A stretch of DNA of 64,000 bases from Parachlamydia acanthamoebae (lineage in GTDB: Bacteria; Chlamydiota; Chlamydiia; Chlamydiales; Parachlamydiaceae): positions 62,001-126,000 of the forward strand of contig NZ_BAWW01000066.1 in the NCBI RefSeq assembly GCF_000875975.1. Reading direction: 5' to 3'. The translations under genes were made by a program, and so were the position numbers. Position 1 is the first letter of the stretch; each line of letters starts with the position of its first letter. Positions 53,951 through 63,134 of this stretch are shown piece after piece. Under the pieces are notes generated by a model. The model made no database searches, had not been told where the DNA came from, and saw nothing but the letters and a program-made list of their open reading frames with translations.

Positions 53951-55135
53951 TTAACGGTAAATGGCAGCTAAAATTGTGCTAAATTCCTGAATTAAAGAGG
54001 TTGTTAAGTCACTCTGTTGCGTCACGGCATCGTTACTTTGGTTAACGTTTGTTTGCAAAGACTTGGAATCATCACTAATGACAGATCGGTTAGAACGCAT
54101 GGTTTCAGTCAAGTTTGAGTTCAGGTTGTTTAAGTCATCCCGAGCATTACGACCAGAAGTTGTACTTTGGTTAACAGCAGAAACCCCACCCCCTTGAATA
54201 AAGGTAGGTACCTGGTTCATCGAATCTGTATAGGCTTTTTGCCACTGAGTTAAAAAGCTCAGGCGGTCCGCTTGAGATGAGGCCACTTTTTGTAATGTGT
54301 CGATCATTTCAATGAGTAGGGCAAAAATCCGGTCCAAAATGAGCACTTTTTTAGAGGAAGAAGTTTCCACCGATGGAGTTAATGGACCTGAAGCTCCACT
54401 TGTACTACGACTATATTCTTGTTGAATCTGTTGAAACCAGTTATAAAGTTGCTGGCTAGGAATAAAATACCCATTTGTTCCATTCGCATCTGTCCCTGTA
54501 AATTTCAATACGTCTTGATAGAAGCTTTGCAATCTTGAGGCAAAATCCCCATTTGGGAAAAACGCCTTATAAATTTGTTCGTAAGTCGCTAAATCCGCTG
54601 TACCCGAGGAAGCTGTATTAAGTGCAGCAGTTCCTGTTAAATAGTTATGCCACTGAGTCATGAAGTTCAGTGCACTTCCAACAGTTCCATCTGTTTGATA
54701 GGTATATTTATTGATAAAGTTGGTGAATGCATTCTGGAATTGTGTTTGAATATTTGCTTGAGTGACCGAAGATAAGCTACTCCAATCCCCGGTTGAATAT
54801 CCAATATAGCTCGCATATTCGTTATAAAATCCAGTGAAAGCATCTCCCGAAGTTGTGCCTGGATTCGTTCCGCCATTATATGTGCGGAAGGCATTAATGA
54901 AATCGGCCCAAGTTGTGGGCAAGTGATTCCCGCTCGAATACTGTGCAAAAAAGCTATCTAAGGTTTTTCCGGCGGCTGTTGACTCCGCATTCATCCCTTG
55001 ATAGGCAGGTTGAGACGTATTCGTTGGTGGAACTGATTTAAACAGAATATTTTGTAGGTTTTCAAGAAATGTCAACCCGTTAAAACCCGGATCATTAGGT
55101 GAAGTAAAACCTAGGTCTTGACCTGAAGTTGTCAT
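53951..55135 (-). CDS. Secreted-looking protein of the translocator locus, function unknown
   Basis: A 394-residue protein rich in Thr, Ser, Asn, Gln and aromatic residues, with no Cys and no signal peptide. It has two similar blocks (AQYSSGNHLPTTWADFINAF and TQWHNYLTGTAAL) and a conserved-looking LLIEMIDTLQKVASSQADRL at about 285-305. The last 80 residues are a long Asn/Ser-rich coiled coil (ARDDLNNLNSNLTETMRSNR, later QSNDAVTQQSDLTTSLIQEF), as in extracellular T3SS or flagellar proteins. AAAGGAGG precedes the start. Context and composition suggest a T3SS substrate. Confidence 0.7.
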   Translation of the reverse strand: MTTSGQDLGFTSPNDPGFNGLTFLENLQNILFKSVPPTNTSQPAYQGMNAESTAAGKTLDSFFAQYSSGNHLPTTWADFINAFRTYNGGTNPGTTSGDAFTGFYNEYASYIGYSTGDWSSLSSVTQANIQTQFQNAFTNFINKYTYQTDGTVGSALNFMTQWHNYLTGTAALNTASSGTADLATYEQIYKAFFPNGDFASRLQSFYQDVLKFTGTDANGTNGYFIPSQQLYNWFQQIQQEYSRSTSGASGPLTPSVETSSSKKVLILDRIFALLIEMIDTLQKVASSQADRLSFLTQWQKAYTDSMNQVPTFIQGGGVSAVNQSTTSGRNARDDLNNLNSNLTETMRSNRSVISDDSKSLQTNVNQSNDAVTQQSDLTTSLIQEFSTILAAIYR

Positions 55136-55268
55136 ATGCTTACCCTCCTTTCACGTTTTTGAGAACCTAACAAATTCTGTAAGAGTTAAAAAGAAGTTCC
55201 AAATTACGTTATCTCAAAAACACCTTAATTATATTATACAAACTAATAAAATTTTTAATAAACAATTA

Positions 55269-56516
55269 TTACTTAGCAATATTTTGAGCCATTTTTGTAA
55301 TGATTTGGGTTAGGGCCTGTAAAATTGCTGAAGCAGATTTATAATACTCTTCAAATACGTATAGATAGCGTCTAACTTGCTCTTTTTGGCTATCGTTAGT
55401 GGACTCACCCGCAGTAATCGCAAAAGTCAAGTTTTGTTGAATTAAACCCGCTTTACCCGCATTCGCGTTGCTATGCTGATCCAAGTTATCCAACATCCAA
55501 GTTTTAAATGCCTTAAAAGCAGCTGCGGTATTTGTGGAAGCTGTGACAGGAACTCCGCTGACAGCAAAATAAGTATTAAGGTCTTTCAGCACAGCTTGTA
55601 ATTTTCCCAAAAGGGTATCACCCACTGTCGCACTGGTTGCACTTGTCACAGGAATCAATTGGTTAATCTCATCTTGTAAGCGGTTTCTTAAAGTGATCAA
55701 CTGAGTCAGAGCTGCTTGGAAATCCACCCCAGGAACAGTCGATCCTGCAGCATTTGTACTTGCTAAATCTGGGTTTAAAACAGGGTCAATTGGTTTTCCA
55801 AAGTAAGCACTCGCAGCACTTGGATATTGATTTCGGAATAAGCTGGGGTCACTACCGACCGCAGGACGGTGCAGGTTAAATGTTGAAGAGAACGCAGATT
55901 TTGAATAAGTGGTAATGCGGTTATGCATCGTTTGCAAGTCATTCAAAATGTTGAGCGAATCTTTCGTTATTTGCAAAGCATTTTCAAGGGAAGCCATACT
56001 ATCCCCTAAAACTTGGTTACCTGTTTTAACGTAGATCAATTCAACAAGGGATTGCAAACTTCGGTTGGCTTCTCCAGAAGCAGAAATCGCGGCTGTCAAA
56101 ATCGTTGAGATCACAGGCGATGCAGCGGAAAGAGATTTCCATTGCTGAGCTTGCTCTACCGTAAGCGCTGAAGTTGGGTCAGCAGCACCAGTCGCTTTTA
56201 GAGATTGCACAAGCAAATCCACGTTATTCGCCATTTCCACTGTCATGTAATATGTTTTGGGTGGCAGACTTGGATCCACCTGTACCTGCAGTCCATTCTT
56301 AGCCAAATTAAGTAGCTGTTGAATTGCAGCACTCATTTGATCCGCAGTCGTTTGAGTAATGTTCGTTGTGGCCGATGAAGCGGACATATTAAAAACGTCA
56401 ACGAATGTTTGCAAATACTGCTGATAAGCCTGGCCTACTTGTGAAGCAGTATACTCCACATTAGCTTGATAGGTTACTCCATCAATCGTTACTGGGACCA
56501 AACTGATAGAACTCAT
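55269..56516 (-). CDS. Secreted-looking helical protein of the translocator locus, function unknown
   Basis: A 415-residue, Ala/Thr/Gln/Ser-rich helical protein with no Cys or Trp-rich core and no signal peptide. It starts MSSISLVPVTIDGVTYQANV, which is beta-like, and continues as helices (QVGQAYQQYLQTFVDVFNM; LENALQITKDSLNILNDLQ) to a C-terminal helix ending QALTQIITKMAQNIAK. The C-terminal helix resembles those that drive polymerisation or tip binding in secreted T3SS proteins, but I do not recognise the family. AAGGAG precedes the start. It lies between 53951 and the 957-residue gene on one strand and is probably co-transcribed. Confidence 0.7.
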   Translation of the reverse strand: MSSISLVPVTIDGVTYQANVEYTASQVGQAYQQYLQTFVDVFNMSASSATTNITQTTADQMSAAIQQLLNLAKNGLQVQVDPSLPPKTYYMTVEMANNVDLLVQSLKATGAADPTSALTVEQAQQWKSLSAASPVISTILTAAISASGEANRSLQSLVELIYVKTGNQVLGDSMASLENALQITKDSLNILNDLQTMHNRITTYSKSAFSSTFNLHRPAVGSDPSLFRNQYPSAASAYFGKPIDPVLNPDLASTNAAGSTVPGVDFQAALTQLITLRNRLQDEINQLIPVTSATSATVGDTLLGKLQAVLKDLNTYFAVSGVPVTASTNTAAAFKAFKTWMLDNLDQHSNANAGKAGLIQQNLTFAITAGESTNDSQKEQVRRYLYVFEEYYKSASAILQALTQIITKMAQNIAK

Positions 56517-56710
56517 AGCATTTCTCCTTCTTCCCTCTGCCTTGAAAGACAGAACAATTTTTCCGCGTCCCCTAAAGATAACACTTCGATAATAAGCATC
56601 ATGTAATCTTTATATTCCCATTTCCCTATTATTATTCTATCAAATTTTTATTTAATTTTCAATCCAAAACCCTCTCCTGGCATCCACATAAATGCCAGGA
56701 GACCAAGTAG

Positions 56711-59584
56711 TTAAACTTGTAGGGAGTCGATAGGTCGTTTCAGTTGCTGCATGCCAGTAGAAGGAATTGCAGTGGACAACAAAACAGTCGCTGGCTCTTT
56801 TATCTGACTCAAGAATTGTGCCAATTCCAGGTTTGGATTGGTTAAATCTCTCATTTGAGAAACCCACTGTTTAAAAATTTCCAACTGTCCGGCACTGGAA
56901 AGTTCTTGCAACTGCTGTTTAAATAAACTTAATACAGATGCCGCAGGCTGTGCCTGTTCTCGATCTGTTAATTCACCTTGAGTCGATAATCCAAGTAGAG
57001 CAAGTGTGTAATTTGAGGCCAGTTTTTGAGCTGAGGAAGGTCCCAAATCGGAAGCTAAGCCAAAAACGCGAGAGAAGACTTGTTGAGCGAGTTCTTGAGG
57101 TTGAAGTGTCCTTGTTAAACTGCCTGATTCCAAAGGATTTGCTTCAGGATTTGCGTAATCCACAATCGCAGATTGAGCGATAGCTTTAGCCTGCTCTTCT
57201 GCAATTCCTTGATTAATCAATTCTTGTGCCAAAATATTTTTGAGGTCCGCCACACTTCCCGCTCGCGGACCGTGACCAACAGTCGCAGTAACAGCTGCAT
57301 TCGCTTGAGTTGCGGCATTATCTGTTGTCGTTGATGCATTTTGGTTCTGCAAACTTTGCGCTACCGAAGCTTGCAATAAGTTTAGGTTGACTAAATTGGA
57401 TCCCAAAGCTTGAGTAAAAGCAGATTGAGCTAGAGCAACTGTCAGATTGCGAGAAACACTTGCGGCGGTATCACTTGTTAAACCCGCCTGGGTTAAAGCC
57501 GTATTTAAAGCCAACTGAAAGCTATCTGGGCTACTGGCTTTGGCTAAAGAGCTTTGAATAGCCTGCTCGATAATTCCTGAGCTGACATTCCCCACTCCAA
57601 CATTCGCGGCCAAAGTGCTGATAGGCAAGTTTGCCGAATCAATCACGCCGCTAAAAACACCATTTAAAAATGGTAGATTTGCCGAACCGCCGAGTTCAGC
57701 AACTGTTAGGGCAGCTAAAGCATTGGCTTGTGCGCTAGAAAGTCCCGCCTGCTGAAATTCCTGTGATAAAGCATTTTGTAAGGTATTGGGATTATTCACA
57801 TTGGCATTGAGTTGATTTTGAGCATTAGCCAATGCGTTGTTAATTGCTTGCGCATTCACCTCCAATCCTTGCTTAGCAGCTTCAGCCGCTAAAGCCGAGC
57901 TCAATAGGGAGCGAGAAACCGCATTCTGCAGCACATCATTCGTTTGAGATCCATTTGAGCTTGAGGCTAAAAGCACCGAATTGTTTGGTAAGTTTTCCAG
58001 ATTTGACAAGAATTGTGAGACAAGGCCTGGTGATTGCAACGCTACGGCAGCTTGAACAAGCGCGATTTGCAAAATAGCAAGGTTAGTCGTTGCTGTTAAA
58101 ACACGCTGAGCTTGGGCAATTCCCTGTTCGGAGAGACCAGCTTCACTTGCATTCGCGGAAATCAATCCCCCAAGAGCCGTTTTATAGGATTCACCAGAAA
58201 TGGAACCGACAACCCCCTTCAATACCCCATATCCCACAGATAATCCCACCGCTGGGCTTTCTGGCGGAATTAATCCAGCTTGCTGTGCGAGAGAACTAGT
58301 TGCTGGAAGACTTGCATAAGCACTCACCTGTCCAAGTAGTTGTACCGTGTTCAATACGAGTTCGTCGTAAAGTCTAGGACTTAAGGGTTGACTATCCTGC
58401 AAAGTTGTTAATTTATACAGCCCATCCGACAACACTCTTCCAATAGAGGAGTTCGATTGCGCTAGGCTACCTAAAGTTGCCAGAGAGGATCCCGCCGAAA
58501 CTGCTGTGCTGCTATTTCCTGTGGCACTTTGCACAGCTTGTTGAATATAGGCATTGGGTAAATTAGGTGCTCTTCCCGCCAAATAATAATATTGCAAATC
58601 CAGATAGGCATTATTCAAATTCATTTGAGCCACACTATTCTGAATCAGAGGAAGCAAAGCGGCCACGACAGGTTGATAATAGGTCGTTAAAATACTCGAT
58701 TGGTTATCAGTATTCGTAATTGAAGGAAGCATAGGAAGGCCATCTGTTGGCGTATCAACATAGCTTGGAGGATTTGTGACGACTCCTGGAAGTGTTGGAT
58801 ACGCATAACCAACAGTACTTTGATTAGAAAGCGTGAGTGTAATTCCCAGCTTAGCTGCTTCCACATTCAATTGAGCTAGTTGTGCGTTATTTTGGGAAAC
58901 CTGCGCATTATATGTATCTACGGCAGAATTATAAGTGGTTTGAGCTGCACTCAATTCCACGTTTCGCGTAGTGATATAATTATTATAAGTTGCAACAGCT
59001 GTATTATAATCTTGAAGCGACCCTCCATTTAAATAAGCAGTCGTTGCCGCATTCATCGCATTGATTTGAGCAACGTCTTCGGTTCTTCCAGATTGAATTG
59101 TGTTATTTAACTGAGCTCGTGCCGCATTAAGACTTGCCACTGCATCGTTTTCTTGACCAACAAGCGATTGAATCTGACTGGAGAAAGCCACAAGAGTGGC
59201 GTAGAGCTGGATTAAATACTGTGCGGCTAGAGCATTTTCCAAATACATATCCTTATCCATCAAATAATCTTGAGCCTGATTTTGATAGTTCGTTTGCTTT
59301 AATGTATCTGTAACACTTTGAATGAGCTGAAGAAAGTCTCCATAATTAACGTGAGTTGAAGGTGTAGGCAGTAAAGGACTTCCAGAAGGACCAACTAGAA
59401 CTAAGTTGCTGGATTGGGTAGCGGCATCCGCTGAAGATGACGATAAACTATCGATGAGAGTCTGAGTCGAAGAAGAAACTGTAACGGATGTATTTGTAGA
59501 AGGTTGAATTGTCGAATCGTAGTAGGGGTCAGTTATCGGACTTTTCAGTGGATTTAAATTAGCATCTGAACCTGGTATTGACAT
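56711..59584 (-). CDS. Very large Ala/Asn/Gln/Ser-rich protein heading the translocator locus
   Basis: A 957-residue protein, first gene of the minus-strand locus, with AAAGGAG before the ATG. It starts MSIPGSDANLNPLKSPITDP, a disordered secreted-type N-terminus. Residues about 90-260 are a coiled coil rich in Asn and Gln. From about 540 to 860 it has several helical repeats of about 30 residues: LQNALSQEFQQAGLSSAQAN, LALNTALTQAGLTSDTAASV and LKNILAQELINQGIAEEQAK, each with a GLSSxQA-like turn. A similar unit (VKQAVSQMGLPKEQADQLIA) occurs in the CopB-like protein. No Cys and no signal peptide. I do not know a homologue; a T3SS substrate is the best guess. Confidence 0.7.
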   Translation of the reverse strand: MSIPGSDANLNPLKSPITDPYYDSTIQPSTNTSVTVSSSTQTLIDSLSSSSADAATQSSNLVLVGPSGSPLLPTPSTHVNYGDFLQLIQSVTDTLKQTNYQNQAQDYLMDKDMYLENALAAQYLIQLYATLVAFSSQIQSLVGQENDAVASLNAARAQLNNTIQSGRTEDVAQINAMNAATTAYLNGGSLQDYNTAVATYNNYITTRNVELSAAQTTYNSAVDTYNAQVSQNNAQLAQLNVEAAKLGITLTLSNQSTVGYAYPTLPGVVTNPPSYVDTPTDGLPMLPSITNTDNQSSILTTYYQPVVAALLPLIQNSVAQMNLNNAYLDLQYYYLAGRAPNLPNAYIQQAVQSATGNSSTAVSAGSSLATLGSLAQSNSSIGRVLSDGLYKLTTLQDSQPLSPRLYDELVLNTVQLLGQVSAYASLPATSSLAQQAGLIPPESPAVGLSVGYGVLKGVVGSISGESYKTALGGLISANASEAGLSEQGIAQAQRVLTATTNLAILQIALVQAAVALQSPGLVSQFLSNLENLPNNSVLLASSSNGSQTNDVLQNAVSRSLLSSALAAEAAKQGLEVNAQAINNALANAQNQLNANVNNPNTLQNALSQEFQQAGLSSAQANALAALTVAELGGSANLPFLNGVFSGVIDSANLPISTLAANVGVGNVSSGIIEQAIQSSLAKASSPDSFQLALNTALTQAGLTSDTAASVSRNLTVALAQSAFTQALGSNLVNLNLLQASVAQSLQNQNASTTTDNAATQANAAVTATVGHGPRAGSVADLKNILAQELINQGIAEEQAKAIAQSAIVDYANPEANPLESGSLTRTLQPQELAQQVFSRVFGLASDLGPSSAQKLASNYTLALLGLSTQGELTDREQAQPAASVLSLFKQQLQELSSAGQLEIFKQWVSQMRDLTNPNLELAQFLSQIKEPATVLLSTAIPSTGMQQLKRPIDSLQV

Positions 59585-59944
59585 TGTAATTCTCCTTTGT
59601 TTGTGTCGTTTACAATGACTAGTCAGATGACTAGGGCGCTATTCCTCTAAAAATCCATGGTCAATTGCATTCAACTTCAAATATTTAGAGTAAAATCACG
59701 CCATCAAAAGTATTCTAATTCCAAGTTTTATTATAGCACAACCACCTTTAAAATTCACCTCATAAACACCATAAATTATTTTAATTCATTCTTTTGTTTT
59801 CTCCTCTTAATTATTTCAAAACAAATTAAAAGCTTTATTCCGTTAATTAAAACAAAAAATTTCCGCATGCGTTATAATTAAACCCACAAAAGCAAATAAT
59901 TAATAATTTTACATTTTTATTGGAGGTAATATATCTCCTTTAGA
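59585..59944. other. AT-rich divergent intergenic region
   Basis: About 360 bases upstream of the translocator locus and of the orphan frame to the right. It must hold the promoter for the minus-strand locus. Frames across it are AT-rich, short and unconvincing. GTTATAAT near 59871-59878 on the plus strand could be a -10 box for the orphan frame. Confidence 0.35.
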
Positions 59945-60281
59945 AGGTAATAAAAGTAATCCTCCCAATTTCTCAGATTTAAGTAAGCTACAGTCGACAA
60001 AACATTCTCGTATTCTTAAACATCCTCTTATTCACCAAGGAATTAAAGCTGCCGCCAAAATTGGCAGTAAAAAACTTCCAAAAGTGAAAAAGGTAAGTAA
60101 TACAGAAAATTCTTACGAAACTAAATTTACTAAAAGAATAAACGCATTAAGCAATCATTCAATTAGAGGTGTTATTGCTGGAGTTTATATTTCAACAAAT
60201 GAATATATTTTTTTAATTAACACAAAAAAACACTCGGATAGAAAACAAAACAACAACAATCACATAATAAAAAATATTTAA
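59945..60281 (+). pseudogene. Orphan frame with a strong Shine-Dalgarno but ATA at the start position
   Basis: An open frame of about 110 codons follows GGAGG (about 59932-59936). The codon at normal distance is ATA, giving a product that would read (M)SPLEGNKSNPPNFSDLSKLQ, a Ser/Asn/Lys-rich start like those of secreted proteins. The first usual start codon is a GTG at about 60084, with no Shine-Dalgarno. The frame ends in a Lys/Asn-rich tail (DRKQNNNNHIIKN). It may have lost its ATG and be decaying. Confidence 0.4.
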
Positions 60282-60346
60282 CAAATAAAGCAAAATCTGT
60301 TAATGCTAATATTTTTTTAACATTTATTCAACCAAGAGGTTTCTCG

Positions 60347-61087
60347 ATGCCTTTTAAAATTCATAAAACACAAGAAAACTTTTCTTCTCAGGTTCAAGAA
60401 CTAAAAAAAATTAGTACTAATAAGAGTGTTTATCTGAATACAAAATTGAAAGGCTCCTCGGAGCAAGATAAAAAAATTACCCGCTGGCTTAAGCGGTTTA
60501 TTTCTTTTTTTCCTAAACTTCATATCGCCCAGACATCCCCAGTTAGGGTTGCTCGTGAAATTGGTAAGTTTGCAGAAAAGCACCAAAAATTTTTAGGAGA
60601 AAAGGATCAATCAGATTTAATCGGAATCGTTCAAACTCTCAAAATTGAAGATCAAAATCAGAGTGAATTGAAAAAAATAAATGCAGTCATCTCTAAAATT
60701 CAGTCCTTATCCCCTATCAATAGAGAAGTTCCTGAAATTGAACTTAATGAAATGCCCCCGGAAGTATTGGAGATCATACTCAGCTTTATGGATGACGAAA
60801 TAGACTATTTACATGCTAGGCAAGTAGATTCGAGATGGAATGAAGTTTCTTTAGAAGCAGCCAAAATAAAAGAACGTTTATTGCTCCAAAATGTTATTCA
60901 AGTTGTAATTCATTACTGTAAATCAAAACAAAATTCGATTCTTTCTATAGAAGACAGCGATCAGCCTGATATAATAAAAGATGCTGAAATATGGAAAGAA
61001 AGAATTACGCTTTTGGAAAAACTTAAAAAAATATCAGATTCTCTAAATCAGAAAGCTTCCCTCAACTTCAAAACTCAATTTTTATAG
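60347..61087 (+). CDS. F-box protein, N-terminal part (frame broken at an A7 run)
   Basis: A 246-residue frame with an F-box-like motif at about 133-175 (ELNEMPPEVLEIILSFMDDE, then ARQVDSRWNEVS), preceded by a basic N-terminal part with KKITRWLKRFISFF, similar in style to the N-terminus of the F-box/ankyrin protein at 27196 (LNWFVRKIFS). F-box proteins from amoeba symbionts may enter host SCF complexes; this is inference. The frame stops at 61087, but the neighbouring frame continues without stops for about 165 codons (next entry). One extra A in the run of seven near 61024-61031 would fuse them to a protein of about 410 residues. AGAGG lies before the ATG. Confidence 0.7.
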   Translation: MPFKIHKTQENFSSQVQELKKISTNKSVYLNTKLKGSSEQDKKITRWLKRFISFFPKLHIAQTSPVRVAREIGKFAEKHQKFLGEKDQSDLIGIVQTLKIEDQNQSELKKINAVISKIQSLSPINREVPEIELNEMPPEVLEIILSFMDDEIDYLHARQVDSRWNEVSLEAAKIKERLLLQNVIQVVIHYCKSKQNSILSIEDSDQPDIIKDAEIWKERITLLEKLKKISDSLNQKASLNFKTQFL

Positions 61088-61581
61088 AAAAACTTAAATT
61101 CGTAGGTTTCATCCATTCTTTTGATGATGAGTCTATAAACATTTTAAAAAGGGAAATAAAAGCCTTAAATTTACCTTGGCTTTTCGATAGTATTTTTGAC
61201 CCGGAAATAAACAAAAACTTTATAAATTCAATAGAAAAACTGCTAGAAGAAAAGAAATATGCCGAAATTCTCGAAATCGTCGAGTTTACTCAAACCATTA
61301 GCCTTCTAGAAAAAATAACCATTATTCTAAAGGAAGCAGCCGAAGAATTAAGTTATTACAATAGCTTAACATTCTCCCAATCGCTTCGTACTAATTATCA
61401 TAGAGTAGAAGGAAGACAAGAAATTAAATCGGTGGTTTATAGAATGGGAGAAAAGCCTAAAAATGCAACCTATAATGACAAACTTAAAAAATCAATTAAC
61501 TTGGTAATATCTTTCCTACAAGAAAAAGATATAATTGATAAAAATCTTCTTGATGGGGATAATTCCTGTCAGGAAGATTAA
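61088..61581 (+). pseudogene. Continuation of the F-box protein in another frame
   Basis: Read in the frame one base back from the F-box gene, this stretch has no stop from about 61023 to 61581 and encodes a helical, Lys/Glu/Leu-rich sequence (EKLKFVGFIHSFDDESINIL; later KLLEEKKYAEILEIVEFTQ). It has no ATG near its start, so it cannot be an independent gene. The composition matches the upstream part. It is best read as the C-terminal half of the F-box gene separated by a one-base deletion in an A-run, or joined by slippage. Confidence 0.65.
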
Positions 61582-61597
61582 TAATAATTAATGCAAG

Positions 61598-62127
61598 TTG
61601 AGAAACCAAGGAAAATTGCCTCTTGAATACATTGTAGATGCTTTTCCTGTGTCTGTTTGCAGAAACATAAGAATTCGAAACTGCAGAATTTATGAAGGAG
61701 AAGAATTCAGAGGATATAACTTTAGTAAACGAGAATGGTTTTACGGACTAAAAGTTACTGTAATTGCTTCTCGGGATGGCTGTCCTTTGAGAGTGATACT
61801 TTGCCCGGGTAGTGAACATGACGCTGTTCCTTTCAAAGTGATGACTCGTAATTTGCCCAAGGGTAGTGAAATTTATGGAGACTCCGCATATTTGGATTAT
61901 GAACATCAAAATATGCTTGAAGAAGTAGAAAAAATACGATTGATAGCACAACCAAAATCGAACTCTCTTCGTCCTATTAGTCTGCATGATTTTGTGAATT
62001 TGAGGAGCATTTTGGAGTAATTTCGAGGTTTTTGCCTAGGAAGATTCATGCCATTACTCCAGAAGGATTTGAAATTAAAGTCTTCGGATTTCTTATTGCA
62101 GCTGCAACAAACTCCCTAACAAATTAG
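61598..62127 (+). pseudogene. IS982-type transposase remnant
   Basis: Encodes VDAFPVSVCRNIRIRNCRIY, EGEEFRGYNFSKREWFYGLK and GSEIYGDSAYLDYEHQNML, a DDE transposase of the IS982 kind with the second catalytic Asp region. The N-terminal domain is missing. A frameshift near 61995 moves the last part (FLPRKIHAITPEGFEIKVF, IAAATNSLTN) to another frame, ending at 62127. Confidence 0.75.
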
Positions 62128-62217
62128 TTATTTGCAACTTACATTAATTAACTTATAACTTAACGCGATATTCGCAATTTCCTTCGAGACTATCCATTTT
62201 TTTGTATACCCTAGAAT

Positions 62218-63038
62218 GGGTGGTCCTAAACATGTAATGCTGAACTTAAATTTTATTGACTTTTCAGTGATAAAAGTCTTTCCTATTTGGGTCTTACTTG
62301 GAGATTTACAAGACTTTGACTTGCCCAACCTGTACCTCGACGACGATCAAAAAGAATGGCCATATCCACAATGGAAAACAAAATCATCAGTGTCTTAAAT
62401 GTGGGCGTCAGTTTGTCATAGACCCCCAAAACAAAATTATTAGCGAAGAGAGACGGGGTTTAATTCGTCAGTCACTTTTAGAACGGGTTTCATTAGAGGG
62501 CATTTGTCGAATTTTTACCGTCAGTATGCCGTGGCTTTTGCAATTCTCATTAATGAAATTGTTGAGGATTTACCAGAGAACTTAAATGCCACAGTAACTA
62601 ACACAGAAGAGTTCGAAGTTGCCGTTATTGAATTGGATGAACAGTGGAGCTATGTCGGGAGCAAGAATAATCAGCAATGGCTTTGGCTAGCTTTTCACTT
62701 ACCTACACGACAAGTTTTAGCGATGCATGTGGGTAAATGCACACGAAAAGATGCTGAATGCTTGCTGAGAAAATTACCCGAAGACTTAAAAAAAAGCCAT
62801 CTTTTATACAGATAAATTCTCAGTGTACTATGAAGTTGTTCCTTGGATACAACACCGCCCAGTCGGAAAGGAGTCAGGAAAAACAAGCTACATTGAAAGA
62901 TTTAATAATACGCTCAGACAAAGATGTGCACGACTTGTAAGAAAAACGCTATCATTCTCAAAGAAACTTGCAAATTATGTCTGGACATCAAATATTTTAT
63001 TTGTGATTACAATCAACATCACATATTTAGGACTACCC
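62218..63038 (+). mobile_element. IS1-family insertion sequence
   Basis: Left end GGGTGGTCCTAAACATGTAA and right end, inverted, GGGTAGTCCTAAATATGTGA are near-perfect terminal inverted repeats. The flanks share the direct repeat TAGAAT (up to CCCTAGAATG at 62209-62218 and 63036-63045), a target-site duplication of 6-10 bases depending on where the ends are placed. The element is thus complete at the DNA level and fairly recent. Confidence 0.8.
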
Positions 63039-63041
63039 TAG
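62298..63041 (+). pseudogene. IS1-family transposase in three frames
   Basis: The first part (62298-62585) is the zinc-ribbon InsA-like domain: CPTCTSTTIKKNGHIHNGKQ and HQCLKCGRQFV. The second (62504-62815) has IELDEQWSYVGSKNNQQWLW, with the first catalytic Asp. The third (62823-63041) has TSYIERFNNTLRQRCARLVR with the catalytic Glu. IS1 uses one programmed frameshift between its two genes, but here there are two breaks; the second is at an A8 run near 62788-62795 where seven A would restore KKAIFYTDKFSVYYEV. The protein is not made in one piece unless slippage occurs. Confidence 0.8.
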
Positions 63042-63134
63042 AATGAATATAAAAACTTATGTTATTTTGAAATTTCTACCTTAATGGATCTAGGCAAGTT
63101 TGGTTTATCCTAAAAATATATGTCTTCCATCTAA

